Origin: Cyanophora paradoxa
Taxonomy: Eukaryota > Glaucocystophyceae > Cyanophorales > Cyanophoraceae
Assembly: GCA_004431415.1 (NCBI GenBank)
Contig: QPMI01000417.1
Span: 1 to 64,000 of the forward strand
Direction: 5' to 3'
Length of the DNA: 64,000 nucleotides
The translations under genes and the position numbers were made by a program. Shown piece by piece: positions 47,401 through 57,100 of the stretch. Below the pieces are notes generated by a model. That model searched no databases, had not been told where the DNA came from, and saw only the letters and a program-made list of their open reading frames with translations. Position 1 is the first letter of the stretch; the number at the start of each line of letters is the position of its first letter.

Positions 47401-50400
47401 AGTGAGTACCCCCCCCCCCCTCTTTCTCTCGAAATGGCACCGCGCGGATTCGAACGCGGCGAAGGGCCCTCCTGGACGCCGGTGCGGACCCCAACGCGGC
47501 GGACGAGGACGGCGGTACCCCCCTCCTCGAGCTCTCCCTGCTCGGCATCAAACCGGCGGTCCGCGACGTGGCCCTGTGCGCTTTTTTCACGTACCCCCAA
47601 GCTCTGCTCCCTCCTCCGTTTATGGGGATCGAGCATCAGGCTGCTCCTGGAGCGGGGCGCCGACGCGGCGGCCAAGGCGAGGGACGGGTCTACCCCGCTG
47701 CTCATGCTGTTCCGCAGCGGGCGGGGCGCCTTCGACTCGGAGACGGCCCGCTCCCTCGCCGGGCGAGCCGCGCGCGCGCGCACCCACGCCCGGCCCCCGC
47801 TGGAATCCTGAACTATAAGCCTCCCCCGTAATTATAAGGCTGACAAGCTTTTTGTTTGTAGGGAGTTTGTGCGCCGCGGGTGCGAGGTGGACGCGGCGGG
47901 GAGCGGGGGGACCCTCCTCCATTGTGCAGCCAACTGGTGCCGCTCTTTCCGCGCTGATATAATTCTAAAATTTAATTTAAAATTGAATCTAACCGCCGTG
48001 TCACGCCCGCCATCGGCGCCAAACCACCTAATTCCGGTAGCACTTCAATAGAATCTAACACAACATAATTCCGCGTAATCTAATTCCAGTGTGTTCTTAT
48101 CTAATAGCCGCCTTGTCAAATGTCAAATATCTAATACTCTTATAGGTGCGCGGAGGCGGTGGAGCTCGCCCTGGAGCTGGGGGCGGCGGTGGACGCCCGC
48201 GGCCCCAACGACCTGGTGCACGCGCGCGCGCCCCGCCAGAGTTTTATTCACTGGGTCGGGTTTCAGATGTTAGAAATGCAAAGCTTAAGATGTGACCATA
48301 GCTGAGTCTTTCACCGGGGCTTCTCTAGATCTGTAGCTGAAAGCAGGTGCTAAAACGGGGAGCGGTCTTCTATATCAGGCGTTTAAAACTGTCAACCCTC
48401 TCTTGTTCTCCTGATCGATCGGTCGGGCGGGGCCAGAACACGCCGCTGCACGCGGCGGTGCTGATGCGGGAGGCAGAGGCCGGCGGCGCGCGCACGGTCA
48501 GGCTCCTCGTCGAGAAGGCGCGCACCTCTTCCCGTCCAGCACTTCTAGCACTTCGATTTCTATCGGACGCATCGGGCTCCAGCTCGATCTAGGGATCGGT
48601 ACCGTGCTCTGGATCTGACCTCGCGATTGGGCGGCATGGCTGCAGGGGGCGGACGTGCGGGCTCTCAACAGGGCGGGGCAGACGCCGCTCGCGGCGGCGG
48701 CGCAGAAGGGGAAGATGGACGAGGTCGCGTGCGCCCGGACCGCCGCCCGCCCGCGCCGCCTCTCATCGCGCTTCGAGTTCACGTTACGGAGCATAAGCGT
48801 GTCCTTCCTTTAAAACGATTGCAAACACATCGGCAGGCGCCTGACTAGAGCGTTTATTGCGCAAACTAATCGGCAGGCGCCCGCAGCTGCTAGAGCGGTT
48901 AGAGCTCAAATTATGTAAACAGATCGATTTCGGCAGGCGCCTGACTCGCGCGCGCGCGCGCCCCCGTTGACTTTCCGGCCGGGCAGGTACCTGCTCGGCG
49001 TCGAGGCGGACGGGGTCGCCTCTGGGGCGCTTCCGCCCCCCGGGCCGCCCCCCGCCCGCGACTCGGGGGGCGCCCTCGCCGGCGTCCCAGGAGGGTGCGC
49101 GGCGCGGCGCTTATAAATTATTTATATACTTTTGGCGAGCTTGGCGCTTGCATTGGCTGAACCTGTAAGACGGACCTAAGTTATTCTAAACCGAAGGGCT
49201 TTAGCTTCCGTTTGATCCGCTGATTCCGAATGCGCGCAGCGTCTTCGCGGCGGCTGCGTTCGCGATCAAGGCGGGGCGCGTCGACCTCGTCAGGTCCGAG
49301 CGCGTTCGCTTGAGGATCCGGAGCCAGTACTGGTCTCGGAGTTTGAGGTTTATTTTGTGGCTCGCGCTCAGTAAGGCGGCGGACTGGCTCGTCGCCTGCG
49401 TCGATTCGGGCCTTGAGGGCGATTTCGCGGCGCTGGGGCGGACGGCAGAGGCCGAGGACCAGCCGGAATGCGCGGCGGTGCGCCCTTTACATTACATTTC
49501 ACGTCGTTGAGAATTGTGGTAGCTGATGCATGCATATGCATCCGCAGCTCGCGGCGGGAGGGGCGCGCGTTGCCGCGCTACTGTCTGGAAAGAAAGGAGA
49601 GGGCGCCGCGGACGGCGCTGGCGAGTCGCCGGCGCCGGCGAACGGGGACACGGCGCTCATCGCGGCGTGCCGGGCCGGCCTCCGCGGCACAGCGCTCCGC
49701 CTCGCCGCCGCCGCCGCCGGCAGCGTCGAGTGCGTCCGGCCCCGCCCCGCCCCACCCGCCGCTGCCGGAGCCGACCCGACGTGCAGCGAGCGGAACGGGG
49801 CGGGGGAGACTGCGCTCTTCCACTGCGTGCGCCTGGGGCGGCCCATGCTCGACGTCGCCCTCCTCCTCATCCAGCGCGGTGCCGCCCCGCCCCGCTCCCC
49901 TCCATCGCACAGAACGCTGCACCTTGGCCTCTGTCGACGTCTCAACGAAATCGATGCGGGCAGGCGCGGACCTGACGCTTCGAGTCGGAACGGGCGCCTC
50001 CCGCATGGTAAGTAAAGGAAATTGCATTCCAGAAATTAAATACAGCCAGTTTCGATTCGATCTTGGCTTCTTCTTAGCTTCTGACAGCCGCTTTCAAACT
50101 GATCGTAACTCCTTCGAATACTAATAATAAGCTTCGAACCCGCGGGTTTCAGCTGGCTTTTCGCGTCTAAGCCTCGTCCAAGCCAGCTCCTCCTAAGCTT
50201 CTCTTAGCTTCTGGCGGCCGATATCATAGCTTCTTCATATATATAGCTATTAGCTGCTTCGTAGCTTCTTCATAGCTTCTTCTGAGCCTCGAGTTCCGCA
50301 GAGCATTCTGGACGCGACAGCGGACGCCTCGCTCCGCGCGGAGCTCAAGGGCGCCGCCAAAGTCCGCGACGTCTTCATCAGGTGCCTATATATGCCATGT

Positions 50401-53400
50401 CTTTCGATGCTTAATGTCATGTCTTCGTTGATATCTTACGGCTAGCATTTATGTATATACTTCCAAGGCGTGCATACGCCGTGTCTTTTGCTGCCCCTTC
50501 AGCTTCTCCGTCGAGCTCTTCCAGCTGATGTTAACGTTTGTAAATTTTGCAGCTACGGGCACCACCCGCCCGAGGTCGCGAACTTCACGCGGCGCCTGCG
50601 CGACGAGCTCGAGCGGCGGCGCATCACGGTCCGCGCCCCCCGCCTCTCCCTCTTCAATCCATCTTTCTATCTCTGATTCCTTTCTCGACGGCATGCTCAG
50701 TGTTGGATGGACGAGATGAAGCCCAGGCGCGCGAGCGCGAGCGCCCTTAATGATTTCAATGTCAAAATCATAGTGTCTTATAAGACTTGTTCGTTATTTT
50801 CCTCCCTTCCTCTTCTGAGGCGCGGCGCGCGCGGCCGCAGCGGGATCGAGGCGGGGACGGAGTGGCGGGACGCCATTGGGGAGGGCGTCAAGGCGGCGCA
50901 GGCGGTCGTGTTCGTCGCCTCGAGGCACAGCTGCAAGCGAGCGCCGTTCGGTTCTCCTTGTTATTTCTTCTGCCGTCTTACAGAAAAGCAGGAGCGACTG
51001 GTGCATGCGGGAGCTGGCGCGGGCGCGGGACCTCGGGCGCAGGATCTACCCCGTCTGGCGCGAGAAGGTCCGTGCTCCAAACAGGAACATGCTATGATCA
51101 ATATTGCCCTTTACATTTAGATTTGCGTTTGAATTCGAATCCGTGAATTCGAACGGCAGGTGGAGCTGCAGGACCAGCTGAAGGGCTACCTCCTCCCCTT
51201 CGCATTCACCGACTTCTCCGAGTCCGCCCCATCTTCTTTGGGGTTCTTTTAAGCTCGTACGAATCGAGCCTGGCCGGGTCGCGGTTCCAGGGACGCCCTA
51301 TTCGAGCGGGACTTGCCCGCGTTCGTCGAATCGCTCCAGCAGGTCGGGGCGCCTGCGCTCGCACAAAATAAAAAATGTCTCTCAGCCTGTCAATTGCAAG
51401 CGTTTCAGCCTGACGGCTGAGTGATCATGAAGCTCAAACATGTTCCGGCAGACGATCGACGCGTCCTCGTCTGGGTCGGGCGGAGAGAAGAGTGCAGAAG
51501 CCGCGTCGGCTGCCGCGCTCTTGGCCATGCCCGAGGCCTGCACATCTCTTCAGCGCGCGCGCCACTTTCTGTCGGTCCGTTTCTCACTGAAAGTCCCCCG
51601 CAGGCGCGCTGCAAAGTGGGGGATGCGAGTGACCACCTCGTCCTCTGGTGCTCTCCCAAGGTGCTAACACCTATGCTTTGATCTGATCTGATCGCTAACA
51701 AGCTGAGCCTGTCCTTTCCTCACGGTTCTTTCCTCTGCTCAGGACGCGGCCTTTGCGCGGGTCGTGGTGCTCGGCCTCAGGGACCGAGGCGTCTCCTGCT
51801 GGGTCGACTGCTTGGCGCCGGTGGCGGTGCGGTCGCGAACTCGAACGCAGCGATTTTCTGCAGAACGCTAAGTGCAATTCGCTTTGCGTTACTAATTTCG
51901 AACTCTCGCTTAGGTTGACGGCGCGCATGCGCGGGGAGCGCCGCCGGGGTCGGATTCGGATGCGGAGGTGGAGACGGCCGCGGCGGCCGCCGCCGCCGTT
52001 GCCAGCTGCGCTGCCTTCGTCCCGCTCCTCAGGTGAGCAGCTGCAGTTCGCCCTCTGCGCCGCTTGCCTTCGGCCCTCACGCCAGCGCTGTAGCCCCGCG
52101 TCGATCGCGGAGCACGCGGACGAACTCCGGTCCCGCCTGCAGGCGCGCGCGCGGTCCTCGGTCTGCAATTTACATTATTGTCCGTGTCACCAACGGCTCC
52201 GGGCCGGGCCGGCCACGCAGCTGGCGTCCCAGCACCGGCGGCCTCTGCGGCCCGCCGCCCTCCAGGATTTCGCGGTGCGCCTCTTTTTGCGGGCGCGGAT
52301 CTAGATTGCACCCTGCTAGCTACAACGCTCCCATCCATTCATTGTTTTCACTTCTCGGACGGGCGTGCGGGCGCAGGTGCCAGCGTCGCTCGAGTACTCG
52401 CTCGCCCAGTCCCCGGGCTTCTGCTTCCTCACCGAGGAGACGTCCACCTTCTTCCCGGTCCGCCCGCCCGCCCGCCCGCCCCCCCGCCCGCCCGCCCGCC
52501 CGCCCGTTCGCCCGCCGTGGCGCGCCGGATCTAGAGCTCTCCCGTTTCACAGAAGGCTAGCGCGTATTGATCAATTATACATCGCGTTTGCTCGTTCGTT
52601 TTCTGAGACCTGATCATGACCTCGGAACCGTACCGCGCCGCAGAGCCTGGACCTCCTCGTCGCGTCGCTGCCGCGGCCCGCCGACGTCGCCCCCGCGGCC
52701 GCCGCCCCCGCCCAGGCCCTCGGCCAGCACGGCGCCGGTGCGCTTAGACTAGAGTCGTTGATCATGATCATGAGCGGCTTGCGCTCAAAGCCGCGCGGCT
52801 TGCGCCAGCACCCGTGGTTCTAGATCTGCGGCTGGCCGCTCAGATCACTGAGTCGCTGACCCGCCGAGGCAGCCGCAGCCGTGGCGCGGGTCGCGTCTGG
52901 GGCGTCCAAGGATCGGCAGGCGCGTTTATGTTTTGAGCTTTGAATCTCAATGTGTGAATCGCCGCGGCTGCTGATGCTTCGCCCTCCGCTGCGGCCGCAG
53001 ATGGCGGCGGAGCTCGCGGCATGCGAGGAGCAGCTGCGGGCGGCCCGCAGGGAAACGGCCGAGCTCGAGGCGGAGGTGAGGCCCGCTTGGCTGAACTTGA
53101 CACTCTTCGACGTTCCTGGATCTGCGCATACCTTGGCTTGGCTCAGCTTATAATTAATATTAGCTCTCCACAACTTCTCTGATTTCCTCGTGTTACTCCA
53201 TCGCAGGCGGCGAGGCTGCGGGCCGCCGCCGCGTCGCTCCGGAGCCCCGCGGAGCCGGCCGGGCCCCCGCCCCCCGCCCCCGCCCCCGCCCCGCCCCGCC
53301 CTCGACGGCGCAGCCGGCTCTGCCGCTGCCGCGGGCGCCGGCGCCGGCGCGATCGGCAAGCCGAGACGCGGGCGGGGGCCCGCGGCCGGCCCCGGCGGGG

Positions 53401-53424
53401 TCCAAGGCTTGTCTTGTCCAGTGA
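44484..53424 (+). CDS. Ankyrin-repeat protein with TIR domain and second TIR-like domain (paralogue of H)
   Basis: About 45 exons, around 1,250 residues, starting at ATG 44,484 (MSLLEAVQKGQVEDVR). Ankyrin repeats run from 44,597 to about 50,006, for example exons 44597-44707, 44774-44923, 45460-45557, 45812-45937, 47465-47577, 48436-48519 and 49547-49730. TIR 1 begins VRDVFISYGHHPPEVANFTR (exons near 50,303-50,381 and 50,552-50,630), continues WRDAIGEGVKAAQAVVFVAS, then SDWCMRELARARDLGRRIYP with the conserved Trp and Glu of the active-site helix, and VELQDQLKGYLLPFAFTDFS. The second TIR-like unit (51,451-52,457) has SDHLVLWCSPK and FARVVVLGLRDRGVSCWVDC. A short coiled helix (53,001-53,075) precedes a Pro-rich end. 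Comparison with H puts the true C-terminus at GSKACLVQ (stop 53,422-53,424). That frame needs a shift within the C-run at about 53,265-53,305; the uncorrected frame would run to 53,552. NAD-cleaving activity is inferred, not shown. Confidence 0.88.
45063..45126 (+). repeat. Poly-C tract in an intron of gene I
   Basis: Runs of C broken by occasional T lie between a GTGCGA donor and a GCTCGCAG acceptor. Similar C-tracts are at 13,378-13,411 in gene C and 32,436-32,460 just after gene G. Confidence 0.85.
48825..48955 (+). repeat. Three-copy repeat in an intron of gene I
   Basis: TCGGCAGGCGCC(TGAC/CGCA) occurs at about 48,829, 48,871 and 48,930. Each copy includes a CAG|G that mimics a splice acceptor. 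The functional exon appears to start after the next GGCAG at 48,987. Confidence 0.65.
49640..49990 (+). repeat. Near-identical inverted tract shared with gene H (copy in I)
   Basis: This is the partner of 37,493-37,860. Identity spans GGGGACACGGCGCTCATC through GATGCGGGCAGGCGCGGACC, including introns, with only scattered changes by eye (roughly 95%). Confidence 0.85.
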
Positions 53425-54146
53425 CATGTACATCCCGATCGATCACGCCGAGGTCATTATAAAAATTATTCAAGCGATACACGTGCACTTGCTACGGTAT
53501 ACGAATTATGTTATTGCGCCTAGTTCATGTCGAGTCGAGCTCAAGGCTCTATGATATTTTGCTCATGCGCTTTATTCAAAGATTCGTGCCAGTACGGTGC
53601 AGATCCGCGATCCGGCGTTGAAGGACTGGGCCGGGCGCCGGATTGGGGCGCCGGATTCACGTGCCCCGGTACCTCGCCGATCGCGAATTGCTCGGCGGTA
53701 CCGGTCCTGGTCGGCGGTCCCGTCCCGGTGATCCAGGTCGAGCGCCCCCTAACAGGAGGAGCGCCCCTAAAGAGAGATCGTGGAGACTCTGATTCAGTGA
53801 GAGCTTGAGTACTAGTGGAGCCTCGGAGAGAAGCGAAATTAAATTCGCGATCGAAAGGAGATTTTCGCAGACTGTGGCCTAGCTATCTATAGCTATAGCT
53901 ATAGCTAGCTAGCGCTAGAGCTTCTCTTCTAAAGCCAAGCCTTGAAGGTTTTCGTTCATATTCCCCCTAGCTATATATATATATAGTTTGACGGGAAAAC
54001 TTAAATTGAAAGAAGAGATAATTCGAATGGCCGGAGCAATTGCGCATGCCGGATGGAGAGAGAATCTTCGAATATTAATTCTATAGATCTAGATCTTCGA
54101 TCGCATTCTAGATTTCCTCTACCGCAAGAAGCAAAAGCAGAGCGCC
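53425..54146. other. Intergenic between genes I and J
   Basis: This stretch holds the 3' flank of I and the promoter side of J. There are GCCGGATTGGGGCGCCGGAT-type words near 53,630, reiterated AGCTATAGCTATAGCTAG at about 53,885-53,920, and an alternating AT stretch at about 53,972-53,988. I see no gene. Confidence 0.55.
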
Positions 54147-57100
54147 ATGAGCTTGCGGAAGGTGGCGTCGCCCGACGTCGACAGCAAAGAGCCCGACGAG
54201 AATGATAGGTGCGCGCTCGCTTGCGCGCGCTCTCTCGCGCGCGGGCGACCGAATTCGAGAACTGAATGGGACGATGAACATCGCAGCTCGGATCATGATC
54301 GCGAGCCATCTAGATCTTCGGAATCTGCCCAGGTAACACGCGGAAAGATCCCTGCGCGAGGCAGATCGAACCACGGAACGCGCGCCTGATCATTATTGAT
54401 CGTTCCTCCGGTCCAGGCCGCGTGTCAGTTCTGCGGGGAAGAACTTGCCCTCGATAAGGCCTGGCAGCACATGAAACATTGCGAAAAGGCAAGGGCGGTG
54501 CCCGTTCGCCAGTTCGTGGATTGCGTTCGATGCGGCGCGACGGTGCGCCGAGAGCGCGAATTCGAAATTGTTCTGCATGGTCCCAGTCGCCGATCGTATC
54601 TTCGCGAGTCTGCAGAGCCTGCAGGGGTGGTTCGGTCTGGCATCGCACCTCGTCTACTGCAATCCTTCGCTGGACGCTCGTGTGCGCGCGTGCGAAATTC
54701 GCGCCGGCGCCGTCGACATCCATTTGATTTGAAACTTCGCGCCGGCCTCAAGCTTCTGAATCACGATTCCATGCATATGTGCGCAGCTTATGAGAAAACG
54801 GCATCGACACAGAGCCGCGAAACGGGATTCGAAGAAGAATGCAAGCAGCAGTGCAAAGACCGTCGAATTCAAAGCCCGCGCGGCCGCGGACGCAACTTCA
54901 AATCAGAGTTCGGTGTGCATGCGCATCCGCCGCAGCTTCTTCAACATAAATACGCTCTAATCTTTATATATATTGCAATTGTTAATTTTTTACGCGCAGG
55001 GTGAAGATTTTCCAATCGAGTGTCCGCTATGCCCGGAGACGATGCCGCATTCTCAGTTCAAGGAGCACGTCATGGGCCGCGGTCGCGCCCGCTGCAATGC
55101 GGTCTGGAACGGTCACGGCCTGATAGACTGCCCCCTCTGCGGCGCGGAGAGTCTGGAGGTCTGCGGCTTCAAGACGCACCTGCTCTCCTGCGACAAGGAC
55201 ATGGATTCCAAGGTTCCGATGCGCAGGTTTGAAGCTTAAGGGTTTACAGTCGCTGAGCAGGGCTGCAGGTGCGGGATCTACGGAAGCGGCAGCGCGAGTC
55301 GGCTCGCGAGCGACGGATCCGGATCCGGGGCCGGAGGATGAGTGCGGCCTCGGATCCAGAGAGCGACTGTGATGAGCACGATTCGTCAGCATCGGATTCG
55401 GAGCACGATCGCGGGGCTCGAACGTCCATGTACAGGCTCCGCACGCGCAAACGCAAGGGTACGGTATTTGAACGTGCTGAAAAACTCAATATTACAGCGC
55501 TATCGCTATATATATACCTAGCGCCCACGGATTCCGGTACCCCGGAAAATTGCGCGAAGGCCCGCGAGCGAGTAAGCCGGCGCAGTGGGGCTTCCCTAAC
55601 GCGGGTGCCTGTTAGCACTGCACGTGGCCGGTCCCAAAACTCGCGGCGCCGACGCCCTACGACCAGCACGGCCCGAACGCGCAAAGCAGGTCAGCCGGGC
55701 GGGCAACGGCAGCCGCAGCGACACCACAGACATCTAGAAGAGCAGTTGCGCCCCTGGTGGCGCCGCGACTCGCGCCAGCTCCCGCGGTAACGTGTTTAAA
55801 CGGGCCGATCCCCGCCGCCTTCTCCTGCCGCTCCGAGCGCGCCCGAGAGACGCCACACCACATCTAGAGCCAACATACGCTCATTTAAGCTCCCGTCCTC
55901 GCTCCGCCCGCCTTCCCGCCAACGCCTGCCACCCGCGCATGCGCGGCTCGCCTGAGCTCACGTCTACAGCGCACGACGCACAACTCGACTCGACTCCGGC
56001 AGTCGGACGCGCGGCTCCGCCAACGCACCCGGCTCCGCTGCCGCCGATCATGCGGGACCCTCCCCGCGCCCGTCGCTCACGCCCTCCGCCCGCGCCCCTC
56101 CTCCACGAACTTTGACGCCGGCCCCGTACTGCCACAGAGCATGCCGACGCCAGCGACCCGTGCGCGAGGCCGCCCGCGCCAGCACGACACTCAAGAACCA
56201 CGGGGCCGCATCCCCCCGCTCACTTGGCTCTCCGTGACGCGTGCGCGACGCTCGCAGGCCTCTGGCGGGACGCGGAGCAAACGCCCCAAGACGCGGCGGT
56301 GCGCCCCGCTCCCCCGCCCCGCTGCGACGCCGCCTCTGCTGGCGCCGCTGGCGCCGGCATGCAAGCCGACGACCCCCACGCATACCCGGGCGCATGAGCA
56401 CTCAAACGCTCGCCCAGCTACCACCGCGGGGTCTGAGCCAGACGGCGCTCGCCTGCCTCAGGGCCCGGCCTCGCCGGGACCCGCCCTCGTGGGGTCCGAG
56501 CCGGATGACGCTCGCCCACTATCGGACCCGGAATCCCCGGGCTCCGTCGAAGTCTTCCCAGTCGTCCCCGGCGGTCGCTGCCAGGCCCCGCGCCGCCCGC
56601 CCCTCATGCCCGCCGGTCCCGAGTCCCTCTCCCACGAGACGACTGGTCCCCTTGACACCCCCCTCGATGCAAGCCTCCTATACGGTCGGCGAGCTTGGGG
56701 GGCGCCTGCGATATCGATATACACACGAATAAGTCGGCCCCCGTCTGCTCTGGGACGTCCTTGGCCCCTAGGGGAGCAATTCGAAAGCTTTTAACTGCAC
56801 GAGGGAGCTGGGCACCCTCCTCACGCTCGAGCTAGAACTTGCATGCCAGTGCACAGGCCTGAAGCATCCATTATGCAAATTTCTAAACAAGGGAACCAGG
56901 ACAGCCGGCCCATATATATATACTCCATGCGCGCAAGCGCATCGCTAGGCCCTTGCAATTGAGCTCATGATCATATGCATAAGCATATGTAGAAGCTGTA
57001 TACCAACGAGGAGGCCGCCAAGATCGCAGCCGCAGCCAAGCTAAATTAAGTCCCGCCAGCGCGCGGCCGAGCGCCTCGGGCCCGACGCGCGCAAGAAGAA

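Noticed and set aside
48825-48955. Spaced repeats as a CRISPR-like array
   Set aside because: Only three short copies in an intron of an intron-rich eukaryotic gene, with unequal spacing and no associated genes.
53425-53552. Extended C-terminus of gene I in the uncorrected frame
   Set aside because: The paralogue H ends with the same SKAC motif found in the alternative frame at 53,401-53,424, so the extension is probably not native.
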